The position numbers and the translations under genes were made by a program. The notes under the pieces are model-generated. The model saw nothing but the letters and a program-made list of their open reading frames with translations. It searched no databases and had not been told where the DNA came from. From UMGS172 sp045636945 (GTDB lineage: Bacteria; Bacillota; Clostridia; Oscillospirales; Acutalibacteraceae): 62,653 nt of DNA. Within the stretch, counting starts at the first letter, position 1. Each line of letters opens with the position of its first letter. The DNA lies in contig JAZTYO010000045.1 of assembly GCA_045636945.1 (NCBI GenBank), forward strand, positions 1 through 62,653, given 5' to 3'. Below, in pieces: positions 1 through 7,540 of this stretch.

Positions 1-392
1 ACCTGATGCCATCTTGGTCATAAGTTCGTTTACGTAACGAATCTGAGGAACGATGTAGAGAGATACCTTCATTCCGGTATCTTTTTCAAAGTTTGCCAAA
101 GGAACAGCACCTTCGGTCTCGGTGTGGTCGATCCAGGTTGCGTATCTAACGGTTACACCCTTGGAGGCTTCGGGAATTTTGGCATACGGGTTGTAATTCG
201 GGTCGTCATAAACAGAGCCCGACTCGACTCGGCACGGTCGATAACGCTTACAGATCCACCCGAACTGTCTTTAGATGCGTTTTGTGAGTTGATGCTTTCG
301 GTATTGTTGTTGTCACCGCCGCAGGCAGTAAGAGAAAAAATCAGCAACATCGCCATTGCAAGATAAAGGATTCTTTTTAAACTGAATTTCAT
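1..392 (-). pseudogene. Sugar ABC transporter substrate-binding lipoprotein, 5' part, frameshifted
   Basis: The gene starts at 392 on the minus strand behind a GGAGG-type ribosome site (about 400-404) and runs off the left edge. Residues 1-24 form a lipoprotein signal peptide with lipobox LTAC, followed by a Ser/Asn-rich linker. A 5-bp tandem duplication (GACTC twice, plus strand 221-230) shifts the frame and brings a stop at about 153. Counting one copy only, the reading frame continues to the window edge with residues such as VTVRYATWIDHTE and MKVSLYIVPQIRYVNEL. These look like the start of a family 1 extracellular solute-binding domain for sugar uptake. The transport genes would lie outside the window. 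The lesion may be real or a sequencing/assembly error. Confidence 0.7.
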
Positions 393-564
393 AATATACC
401 TCCGTTTACGTTTTAGTGGCCAAGCGAAATATTACGGTACAACTGACTGACCTCATATGTTTACATTTTCAGGTTAACATTAATTTATTAAAACGCAATA
501 GCAAAAGTGATACAATTTTGGCCTTTTGGTTTCGATTTTGGCAAATGGTTTGTTTTTTTATGTA

Positions 565-616
565 TTGACATTTAAAAAAAATCGCTTATAATAAAAATAT
601 ACCCCCATAGGGTATA
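565..616 (+). promoter_or_regulatory. csoR promoter with CsoR-type copper operator
   Basis: A near-consensus promoter is visible: TTGACA at 565-570, 16-bp spacer, TATAAT at 587-592. Over the expected start site lies the imperfect palindrome TATACCCCCATAGGGTATA (598-616). This matches the GC-centred palindrome bound by Cu-free CsoR in other bacteria. Its position predicts autoregulated repression of csoR-copA that is released by Cu(I). Confidence 0.85.
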
Positions 617-647
617 CTGAATAACGTGTTGCCGAAAGGTGAAGATA

Positions 648-947
648 ATGGAAAAGTGTTGTAACTGTGCAAGACAAAAGCATCGCACCGATGAAGAATA
701 TAAGGCTCTTATCAACCGACTAAACCGTATTGAAGGGCAGATAAGAGGCATTCGCGGAATGGTGGAAAAGCATGCTTATTGCACCGATATTTTAACGCAG
801 GTAGCGGCAGTCAACGCTGCTTTGAACGCATTTAACAAGGAATTACTCGCCCAACATATCAAAACCTGCGTTACCGAGGATATTAAAAACGGTAAACAGG
901 AAACGGTGGACGAGCTGGTTGCAACAATGCAAAAGCTTATGAAATAG
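648..947 (+). CDS. csoR: Copper-sensing transcriptional repressor CsoR
   Basis: This 99-aa protein belongs to the CsoR/RcnR (DUF156) family, all-helical repressors that leave DNA when metal binds. The Cu(I) ligands are present with exact family spacing: Cys45, His70 and Cys74, the C-x24-H-x3-C pattern of Mycobacterium tuberculosis CsoR. An extra Cys cluster (CCNC) sits at residues 4-7. An upstream GTG at 639 is in frame, but AAAGGTG (635-641) is well spaced from the ATG at 648, so that start is chosen. It is followed 8 nt later by the copper ATPase and preceded by its own operator, so the two genes form a copper-inducible efflux operon. Confidence 0.92.
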   Translation: MEKCCNCARQKHRTDEEYKALINRLNRIEGQIRGIRGMVEKHAYCTDILTQVAAVNAALNAFNKELLAQHIKTCVTEDIKNGKQETVDELVATMQKLMK

Positions 948-955
948 AGGGATGT

Positions 956-3454
956 ATGAAACAGTATAACGTCACGGGAATGACCTGTGCTGTTTGCAGT
1001 ACCCGTGTTGAAAAGGCAGTCAGTAGGGTAGAGGGCGTTAATTTTTGTTCGGTTAGCTTGCTGACCAACTCAATGACGGTCGAAGGCGGAAACGAAAAAG
1101 ATATAATCGAGGCCGTGCAAAAGGCAGGCTACGGTGTTTCTACAACCGAAAAAGAAACGTCCAATCGGTCATTTTATAAAAAAACACTTGAGAATACGGA
1201 AACGCCAAAGCTAAAGAAACGGTTGCTTTGGTCGGTTGGCTTTCTAATAATATTGATGTATGTGTCAATGGGTCATACGATGTGGGGATGGCCGTTGCCA
1301 CACTTCTTCAAGGGTAATCCGTTGGCTGTTGCGTTGATACAGCTGTTGCTGACGGCTGCTGTGTTGGTCATAAATCAACGCTTTTTTGTCAACGGATTCA
1401 AGGCAATCATAAACCGTACACCCAATATGGACAGCCTTGTGGCTTTGGGGTCGTCGGCATCGTTTGGGTATAGTGTGTTTGCCTTGCTTTCAATGACCAA
1501 GACCTATGCAAACGGGAATATTGCTCATGCAGAGCATATGCTGCACGATTTGTATTTTGAATCGGCGGCAATGATTCTGACACTTATCACTGTGGGCAAG
1601 CTGCTTGAATCGGTATCAAGAGGCAGGACCACAAGTGCTTTAAAAAGTCTTTTGGAGCTTGCACCCAAAACAGCCACCGTTATAAGAAACGGCAAAGAGC
1701 AGGTGATTGCTACCGCCGAGGTTTTGGTGGACGACGTTTTTGTTGTCCGACCGGGTGACAGCATTCCTGCTGACGGTACGGTTTTAGAGGGTAGCAGTGC
1801 CGTTGACCAATCAGCCTTGACGGGGGAGAGTATTCCCGTTGAAAAGCAGACGGGTGACACCGTTTCGGCGGCAACCGTCAATACATCGGGATTTTTGAAA
1901 TGCCGAGCAACCCGTGTAGGCGAAGATACGGCACTTTCGGAAATTATCAAAACTGTCGGTCAAGCAGCCTCGACCAAGGCACCCATTGCCAAGGTTGCCG
2001 ATAAGGTTTCGGGTGTTTTTGTGCCTTCGGTCATTATAATTGCTATTATTACTGTCGCTGTGTGGCTGATTGTCGGCCAAAGCATTGGCTTTGCGTTGAC
2101 AAGGGCAGTTTCGGTGATGGTTATTTCCTGTCCGTGTGCATTAGGGCTTGCAACACCAGTTGCTATAATGGTAGGTAGCGGTCTTGGTGCCAAAAACGGT
2201 ATCTTATTCAAAACCGCATCGGCATTGGAGGAAACTGGACGTATAACCACCGTTGTGCTTGATAAAACGGGTACAGTCACAACGGGTAAACCGACGGTGT
2301 GCGGAATCTATCCCGAGGACGGAATTACCGAAGAGCAACTACTGACCTTTGCCGCATCGCTTGAAATCAAATCCGAGCATCCTTTGGCCAAAGCAATAAT
2401 ACAAGAAACTGAGAAAAACAGTATAGCAGTGCTTGATGTTGCCGATTTTGAGGCTAAAATCGGTAGCGGACTTCTCGGCAAGATTCAAAATGCAACCGTT
2501 TTTGGCGGAAATATGAAATATATTTCAACGGTTGCTACTGTTTCGGATTCGGTTAAAACGTTGACCGAAAGGCTTTCTAAAAACGGAGAAACGCCACTGC
2601 TTTTTGCCAAAGACGGTGAAATGTTGGGTGTTATATCGGTTGCAGATACCTTAAAAGACGACAGTAAAAATGCCGTTGAACAACTGCATAATATGGGAAT
2701 TAAGGTTGTTATGCTTACGGGTGATAACCGAAATACCGCAACTGCTATTGGACAACAGATAGGCGTTGACGAGATAATTTCCGACGTTTTGCCCGACGGA
2801 AAGCAGTCGGTTGTTGAGGATTTGAAGCAAGACGGCAAGGTTATGATGGTTGGTGATGGTATCAACGATGCGGTAGCGTTAGTCAGTGCCGATGTTGGCG
2901 TGGCTATCGGCACGGGCACCGATGTTGCTATTGATTCGGCCGACGTTGTGCTGATGAAAAACGGACTTTTAGAGGTGCCGAGTGTTATAAGACTTGGCCG
3001 TTGGACACTGAAAAACATCCGCGAAAATCTGTTTTGGGCTTTTATTTATAATTGTATAGGGATTCCGCTTGCGGCAGGTGTGTTTATCAATCTGTTTGGC
3101 TGGGAGCTTAACCCCATGTTCGGCGCATTGGCTATGAGTCTTTCGTCTTTCTGCGTTGTAACCAACGCTTTAAGGCTTAATTTCAAAGATATTCACAACC
3201 TAAAGAGGGATAAAAAGATAAAAAATAAGTCAAACAAAAAGGAGAAAAACGGTATGGAAAAGGAATTGAAAATTGAGGGTATGATGTGTATGCATTGTGA
3301 GGCTCACGTTAAAAAGGCGTTGGAGGCTTTGGACGGTGTAGAATCGGTGGTTGCAAGCCACGAAAAGGGTACAGCTGTAATAACCTTGTCGGCCGATGTT
3401 TCGGACGAATTGCTTAAAAAGACGGTTGAAGAGGAAGGCTACAAGGTACTTTAA
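956..3454 (+). CDS. copA: Copper-exporting P1B-type ATPase with C-terminal CopZ-like domain
   Basis: This 832-aa membrane pump exports Cu(I) at the cost of ATP. It has an N-terminal heavy-metal-associated domain (GMTCAVC, Cys11 and Cys14), about eight membrane helices, the transmembrane CPC metal site (392-394), the phosphorylated Asp436 in DKTGT, SEHPLAKA in the nucleotide domain, and GDGIND at about 633. After the last helices a Lys/Asn-rich linker (about 750-766) leads into a second complete HMA domain starting at Met767 with GMMCMHC. Most CopA proteins carry their HMA domains only at the N-terminus. The linker DNA contains a ribosome site and an ATG, so the tail may also be made as a free chaperone (separate entry). 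It lies downstream of csoR and is probably regulated by copper. Confidence 0.95.
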   Translation: MKQYNVTGMTCAVCSTRVEKAVSRVEGVNFCSVSLLTNSMTVEGGNEKDIIEAVQKAGYGVSTTEKETSNRSFYKKTLENTETPKLKKRLLWSVGFLIILMYVSMGHTMWGWPLPHFFKGNPLAVALIQLLLTAAVLVINQRFFVNGFKAIINRTPNMDSLVALGSSASFGYSVFALLSMTKTYANGNIAHAEHMLHDLYFESAAMILTLITVGKLLESVSRGRTTSALKSLLELAPKTATVIRNGKEQVIATAEVLVDDVFVVRPGDSIPADGTVLEGSSAVDQSALTGESIPVEKQTGDTVSAATVNTSGFLKCRATRVGEDTALSEIIKTVGQAASTKAPIAKVADKVSGVFVPSVIIIAIITVAVWLIVGQSIGFALTRAVSVMVISCPCALGLATPVAIMVGSGLGAKNGILFKTASALEETGRITTVVLDKTGTVTTGKPTVCGIYPEDGITEEQLLTFAASLEIKSEHPLAKAIIQETEKNSIAVLDVADFEAKIGSGLLGKIQNATVFGGNMKYISTVATVSDSVKTLTERLSKNGETPLLFAKDGEMLGVISVADTLKDDSKNAVEQLHNMGIKVVMLTGDNRNTATAIGQQIGVDEIISDVLPDGKQSVVEDLKQDGKVMMVGDGINDAVALVSADVGVAIGTGTDVAIDSADVVLMKNGLLEVPSVIRLGRWTLKNIRENLFWAFIYNCIGIPLAAGVFINLFGWELNPMFGALAMSLSSFCVVTNALRLNFKDIHNLKRDKKIKNKSNKKEKNGMEKELKIEGMMCMHCEAHVKKALEALDGVESVVASHEKGTAVITLSADVSDELLKKTVEEEGYKVL
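3254..3454 (+). CDS. copZ: Possible internally initiated CopZ-like copper chaperone
   Basis: Inside the 3' end of copA an ATG at 3254 is preceded by AAAAAGGAG (ending at 3244) with a 9-nt spacing, a good ribosome site in the copA reading frame. Initiation here would give a 66-aa stand-alone HMA protein with the GMMCMHC Cu(I) site (Cys12, Cys15), the size of free CopZ chaperones that carry copper to CopA and CsoR. The preceding sequence encodes only Lys, Asn and Ser, as expected if a former intergenic spacer had become translated. Whether the product exists separately, only as a CopA tail, or both cannot be told from sequence. Confidence 0.55.
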   Translation: MEKELKIEGMMCMHCEAHVKKALEALDGVESVVASHEKGTAVITLSADVSDELLKKTVEEEGYKVL

Positions 3455-3493
3455 TTGAATTTTCAACCATAACTGACAGAGGAGGTGCTTGGC

Positions 3494-4114
3494 TTGACCG
3501 AGGTGTTTTTGTATAAAATTCACGACGTTTCAGACGGTGAGCTTTCAAGATTGCTTAACCTTGTTTCACCCTACAGACGTGAAAAGGTATTGCGGTTAAA
3601 GGTGAAGGATAAGCAGTTGCAGTCCCTTTTTGCAAAGCTTTTGTTGAGGGCTGTTTTGTGTGACAGTTTGGGTGTTTCGAATTCTGAATTGAGCTTCGCT
3701 ACAACTGAAAAGGGAAAGCCGTATCTTGAAAACCGTCCCGATTGTCATTTCAGTATTTCGCATACCGACGGCTTGGTTGCCGTCGCACTGTCGGAAAATT
3801 CAGTGGGTGTTGATGTTGAAAGTGTAAAACCGATTGACCCAAAGCTTTGCGAAAGGTTTTTCTCACAATCCGAGCAGGATTATGTTTTTATGAAAGAGAC
3901 CGAAGTGGACCAACGCTTTTTTGAGGTTTGGACAAAAAAAGAGGCCTTTGCCAAATACACGGGGTTAGGGTTGTCTGAGATATTTGGTCAAAAAGAGACA
4001 CTTTATAAAACCTTCACTGTAGAAAATTATGCCGTGGCGGTGTGCTGTGACGGCGACCTGACCGTTATACCGAATAACGAAACCGATAGTATCTTAGGCC
4101 GATTTATTGGGTGA
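3494..4114 (+). CDS. 4'-phosphopantetheinyl transferase, Sfp type
   Basis: The protein (about 206 aa) transfers phosphopantetheine from CoA to a carrier-protein serine. The family motifs are present: FSISHTDG, the Mg-binding GVDVE and the WTKKEAFAKYTGLGL block. The track-style start is GTG at 3485, but it lies inside the GGAGG ribosome site (3481-3485). TTG at 3494, eight bases further, is the better start and gives MTEVFLYKIHD. The size matches Sfp/AcpT-like enzymes rather than the smaller AcpS. No polyketide or peptide synthetase is visible in the window, so the substrate could be fatty-acid ACP or a carrier encoded elsewhere. It lies about 40 bp after copA with no terminator between. Confidence 0.85.
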   Translation: MTEVFLYKIHDVSDGELSRLLNLVSPYRREKVLRLKVKDKQLQSLFAKLLLRAVLCDSLGVSNSELSFATTEKGKPYLENRPDCHFSISHTDGLVAVALSENSVGVDVESVKPIDPKLCERFFSQSEQDYVFMKETEVDQRFFEVWTKKEAFAKYTGLGLSEIFGQKETLYKTFTVENYAVAVCCDGDLTVIPNNETDSILGRFIG

Positions 4115-4143
4115 GATTATTTCCAAAACTTGCATTTTGGGAC

Positions 4144-4172
4144 TTGCACAAGACAAACTATTGTGCTAAAAT
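4144..4172 (+). promoter_or_regulatory. Promoter of pgsA
   Basis: TTGCAC (4144-4149), 17-bp spacer and TAAAAT (4167-4172), with a TG one base upstream of the -10 (extended -10). It lies 43 bp before the pgsA start. Confidence 0.6.
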
Positions 4173-4214
4173 ATTTAGAAAGTGGTTTTACCGTAACGAA
4201 AGGGGTGGACAGAT

Positions 4215-4802
4215 ATGGCAAACGAAAAGTCGGGTGGTCGTAATAAGATATGGACCATACCTAATATTTTGTCGTTTGTAAGACTTGCTCTTATACCTGT
4301 AATCTGTCTGCTTTACGGTGTCAAGCACGACGGAATCCTTGCAGCAGGTGTATTAGTGCTGTCGGGCTTGACCGATGTTATTGACGGATTTATCGCAAGG
4401 CATTTCAATATGGTGAGTGACCTTGGAAAGGCACTCGACCCCGTAGCCGATAAGCTGACTCAGGGTGTCATTCTGCTTTTCTTGGTTGGACGATACAATT
4501 ATCTGTTGGTTTTGGTTGCATTGCTCTTGTTCAAAGAGGTTATTACCGGTGCCATAAACCTGCACGTTGCCAAAAAGACAGGGCAGGTGCATAGTGCAGA
4601 GTGGCACGGAAAGGCAACTACGGTAGCACTTTTCGCCAACATATTCCTGCACCTTGTATGGTACGATATTTTACCGAATGTGTCGTACATTGCTTCGGCG
4701 GTATGTATAGTTGTGATGCTTATATCCTTCACTCTTTATACCGTAAAAAGTCGCAAGATACTCAAAAAATTTGATGAAGAAAACAAAGGAGCCGACCTTT
4801 AA
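4215..4802 (+). CDS. pgsA: CDP-diacylglycerol--glycerol-3-phosphate 3-phosphatidyltransferase
   Basis: This 195-aa integral membrane enzyme makes phosphatidylglycerol phosphate, the committed step to phosphatidylglycerol and cardiolipin. The CDP-alcohol phosphotransferase signature D-G-x2-A-R-x8-G-x3-D-x3-D is complete (DGFIARHFNMVSDLG then KALDPVADK), supplying the metal ligands. Several hydrophobic helices follow. The ATG has AAAGGGGTGG upstream. Assignment to PgsA rather than another CDP-alcohol transferase rests on length and overall similarity; cardiolipin-synthase-like members are the alternative. The gene has its own promoter and a strong downstream terminator. Confidence 0.85.
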   Translation: MANEKSGGRNKIWTIPNILSFVRLALIPVICLLYGVKHDGILAAGVLVLSGLTDVIDGFIARHFNMVSDLGKALDPVADKLTQGVILLFLVGRYNYLLVLVALLLFKEVITGAINLHVAKKTGQVHSAEWHGKATTVALFANIFLHLVWYDILPNVSYIASAVCIVVMLISFTLYTVKSRKILKKFDEENKGADL

Positions 4803-4858
4803 GGAATTGCGGTTAGGGATAATTCGTCCCAAGCAACGCCTTTTTGCAGTCTAATATG

Positions 4859-4904
4859 CCAAAAGCCCACAGTACGCGTCAGCGTTACTGTGGGCTTTTT
4901 CCTT
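4859..4904 (+). terminator. Rho-independent terminator after pgsA
   Basis: A long inverted repeat AAAAGCCCACAGTA / TACTGTGGGCTTTT followed by TTCCTTTT. The only in-frame start candidate of the next ORF (GTG 4890) lies inside the descending arm. Confidence 0.9.
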
Positions 4905-5942
4905 TTATACCACAAAAAATCATCTGTTTTGGGTGCTGATGCTTACGGCTTTCAGGCCGAGAAGCTGGAACCTGAGTATCGTAATCCCAAAACCTATAAA
5001 AAGGGACTTAGCGCAATGGGTGGCAGACCGAGTTGCGTCACCAATTACAGAAGCTCGTCCAATGCCGGAAAAAGCGATGACGAATTGGCCGATGGACTTT
5101 TGGAGTTGGCCGATTGCGGCGCAATACTTTGTGACGTTATTTGTGTCATTGTCGAAATGGGCGAGGATGCCAAGGCAAAATCTGACTATAAAATCGGTGA
5201 CAAGGTTTGTGCTTTGCTTGGCGGTGGCGGTTATGCCGAATACGTTTCGGTCAAGTACGATATGCTTATGCCCATCCCCGAAAATTGCTCGATGATCGAG
5301 GCGGCCGCAATGCCCGAGGCCTTCGCAACCGCATACCTTAACCTCTTTATTGAGGGCAAGATCGAAAAGGGTAACACCCTTTTGATGAATGCGGGTGCAA
5401 GCGGGTTGGCAAGCGTGGTTATACCTATGGCAAAGGCTTTTGGCATCCGTGTTATCACCACCATTATCGACGAGGATAAGCGTGATGCAGTTGAAAGGCT
5501 TGGTGCAGATATTGTCGTTAATACCTGCAATGAGGATATTGTTGAGGTCTTGAAAAATCAGCTTGCAGAGGGTCACTCGGTTGATGTTGCCATCGACTGC
5601 CTCGGCGGTGAAATTATGGGTAAATGCATCCATTACCTCACCCACGGTGCGCGTTGGATCATGATTGCTGCCCTGGCAGGACAAATGACCCAAATCGACC
5701 TTAAAAATATCTACGTTCGCAACGTTCGTATTATCGGCTCGACCTTGCGTTCACGCAAACCTGAGGTCAAGGCACAGATCCTTGCAAGCCTTGTAAAAGA
5801 CGTTTGGGCAAAGGTTTCTACAGGCGAGGTTAAGCCCACTATTGATACCGTGCTTCCCATCACCGAGGCCGAAGCAGCACACGACCTGCTTGCAACCGGT
5901 AAGAGTTGCGGCAAGGTTGTTTTAGAGGTTGTAAAAGAATAA
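4905..5942 (+). pseudogene. Chimeric ORF: dehydroquinase-like fragment fused to truncated quinone oxidoreductase
   Basis: The open frame has two unrelated parts. The first about 70 residues (GADAYGFQAEKLEPEYRN, then RPSCVTNYRSSSNAGKSDDE and LADGLLELADCGAILCDV) resemble the middle of clostridial AroD-like type I 3-dehydroquinate dehydratase relatives. From about 5140 onward it is a zinc-independent MDR-family quinone/NADPH oxidoreductase: YKIGDKVCALLGGGGYAEY, the Rossmann segment NAGASGLASVVIPMAKAFG, and a typical C-terminus ending KSCGKVVLEVVKE. The N-terminal GroES-like half of the oxidoreductase and both ends of the AroD-like protein are missing. The only upstream start (GTG 4890) lies in the pgsA terminator and has no ribosome site. 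A deletion that fused two genes is the simplest reading. An internal start such as ATG 5016 cannot be excluded. Confidence 0.65.
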
Positions 5943-5961
5943 ATATTGGATTACAATTTTA

Positions 5962-6002
5962 AATCAGACTCTGTTTTGCAGGGTCGGATTTTCTTTTTTT
6001 AC
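5962..6002 (+). terminator. Terminator after the chimeric ORF
   Basis: Imperfect stem AATCAGACTCTG / CAGGGTCGGATT with a short T-rich loop, followed by TTCTTTTTTT. Confidence 0.7.
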
Positions 6003-6008
6003 CGACGG

Positions 6009-6037
6009 TTACACTGACCTGTACACAAGCATAAAAT
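6009..6037 (+). promoter_or_regulatory. Putative promoter of the DUF3343-csd operon
   Basis: TTACAC (6009-6014), 17-bp spacer and TAAAAT (6032-6037), 57 bp before the DUF3343 start. The -35 element is weak. Confidence 0.4.
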
Positions 6038-6093
6038 GTAAAGGTGGACTTGTATCTGCCGGAAATTTATGTTTAAAATCGGAGGGATGAAAA

Positions 6094-6318
6094 ATGCAAA
6101 AAATACAGCTTGTCACGACCACGGCAACCTATGCCAACAAGGCAAAATCGGTTTTGAAGAATCACGGTATTATGGCCGAGGTGAAAAAGGCACAGGGTGG
6201 CACAGCAGCCGGTTGTCTTTACGGTGTTGTTATATCGTTTGATGACGTTGAACGTGCCAAGTCAATATTGGATAATGAAAACATCAGGATAATATCTACA
6301 AGGGAAGTGAAAGTATGA
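6094..6318 (+). CDS. DUF3343 protein, putative sulfur/selenium carrier
   Basis: This 74-aa protein matches the DUF3343 family (putative Se/S carrier-like). It has a single conserved-type cysteine in GGTAAGCLYGVVIS, the expected site for a persulfide or selenide. The ribosome site GGAGGGATGAAAA precedes the ATG. Its stop overlaps the start of the class V aminotransferase by 4 bp (ATGA), which implies translational coupling. The likely role is to accept sulfur (or selenium) from that partner. No selD, selA, selB or ybbB is in the window, so selenium use cannot be judged. The exact biochemical role of the family is poorly established. Confidence 0.75.
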   Translation: MQKIQLVTTTATYANKAKSVLKNHGIMAEVKKAQGGTAAGCLYGVVISFDDVERAKSILDNENIRIISTREVKV

Positions 6319-7454
6319 TTTATTTTGATAATGCGGCAACAACGGGAACTAAGCCATCCGAGGTTATAAATGCGGTCAACCGTGCTTTAAGGGAATATTC
6401 GGTCAATCCGGGTAGGGGAGGTTATACCCAATCGGTTGACTGCTCCGAAAAGATATATCAATGCCGCGAAAAGTTGTCAGAGTTTTTCGGCACTGATGCA
6501 CCTGAAAGGGTGATTTTTACCCCTAACTGCACAACTGCACTGAACCTTGTGATAAAGGGAATCTGCCGAAAAGGTGATCACGTTGTTGCTTCAAGCCTTG
6601 AGCATAATGCGGTGGCTAGACCTTTGTATAAACTGCAACGCATCGGAGTTGACGTTGATTTTGCCGAGGTGATTTTCGGTGATAAAGAGGCTACTGCAAG
6701 AGCTTTTGAACGGCTGATAAGACCCGATACAAGGCTTGTTGTATGTACCCACGCATCCAACGTTACGGGTGAGATTATGCCGATTGAACAAATCGGTGAA
6801 ATCTGTGCAAGACGCGGAGTGCCGTTTTTGGTAGATGCGGCACAAACGGCAGGTATACTCGATATCAATATGAAAAAGTGCAAAATAGACTACCTTTGCA
6901 TTGCACCGCATAAGGGTCTTTATGCACCTATGGGTACGGGTGTGCTGATAGCATTGGGTGAGATACCCGAAACAATTATCGAGGGTGGTACGGGGTCGTT
7001 GTCAATAAGCTATGATCAACCTAAGGATTACCCCGAGCGTTTTGAAAGCGGAACGGTAAATGTGCCCGGTATAATGGGCATTTCGGCAGGTATAGACTTT
7101 GTGAAATCAAAGGGAATGGATAAAATCTACCGACACGAAAACGAACTGATGACCTATATCTACAACGGTCTTAAAGGTATAAACGGTGTGGTTTTGTACA
7201 CCGAGAAGCCTACTATCGGACGGTACGTGCCAACATTATCCTTCAATATCCAAGGGTATGACAGCGGTACGGTTGCCGAGTTTCTCGGTAAAGAGGGAAT
7301 AGCGGTAAGGGCAGGACTTCACTGTGCTCCAATGGCCCACCGTAGGCTCGGTACGGTCGATTCGGGTACTGTCAGAATTTGCTGTTCTGCATTCAACAAT
7401 AAAGCACAGGCCGACAAACTGCTGAGTGCAGTTAAAAAAATTATAAAAATATAA
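6315..7454 (+). CDS. Cysteine desulfurase-like class V aminotransferase (CsdB/SufS group)
   Basis: A 379-aa PLP enzyme expected to remove sulfur from cysteine (or selenium from selenocysteine) as a protein-bound persulfide. Landmarks are YFDNAATT at the N-terminus, SSLEHNAV (PLP-stacking His), VDAAQTAG (PLP-binding Asp), the Schiff-base Lys200 in CIAPHKGLY and the persulfide Cys337 in RAGLHCAPMAH. The short Cys loop places it with group II (SufS/CsdB) rather than IscS. There is no sufBCD or iscU beside it; the partner is the overlapping DUF3343 protein. A role in tRNA thiolation, sulfur storage or selenium supply is possible. Confidence 0.85.
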   Translation: MIYFDNAATTGTKPSEVINAVNRALREYSVNPGRGGYTQSVDCSEKIYQCREKLSEFFGTDAPERVIFTPNCTTALNLVIKGICRKGDHVVASSLEHNAVARPLYKLQRIGVDVDFAEVIFGDKEATARAFERLIRPDTRLVVCTHASNVTGEIMPIEQIGEICARRGVPFLVDAAQTAGILDINMKKCKIDYLCIAPHKGLYAPMGTGVLIALGEIPETIIEGGTGSLSISYDQPKDYPERFESGTVNVPGIMGISAGIDFVKSKGMDKIYRHENELMTYIYNGLKGINGVVLYTEKPTIGRYVPTLSFNIQGYDSGTVAEFLGKEGIAVRAGLHCAPMAHRRLGTVDSGTVRICCSAFNNKAQADKLLSAVKKIIKI

Positions 7455-7473
7455 AAAAATTGTGATTTTGCTA

Positions 7474-7503
7474 TTGATTATCAGACACAAGATATGGTAG
7501 AAT
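7474..7503 (+). promoter_or_regulatory. Promoter of cdaA-cdaR
   Basis: TTGATT (7474-7479), 18-bp spacer, TAGAAT (7498-7503) with TGG just upstream (extended -10). Confidence 0.55.
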
Positions 7504-7540
7504 ATGATGTGTATAGAATCAAATGAAAGGATGTGTGGCA

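Noticed and set aside
124..366. 80-aa plus-strand ORF over the lipoprotein start
   Set aside because: It is antisense to a clear lipoprotein signal peptide and linker, has no ribosome site and no recognisable domain.
4933..5295. 120-aa ORF in another frame of the chimeric gene
   Set aside because: Its sequence has no family resemblance, while the longer frame carries two recognisable protein parts.
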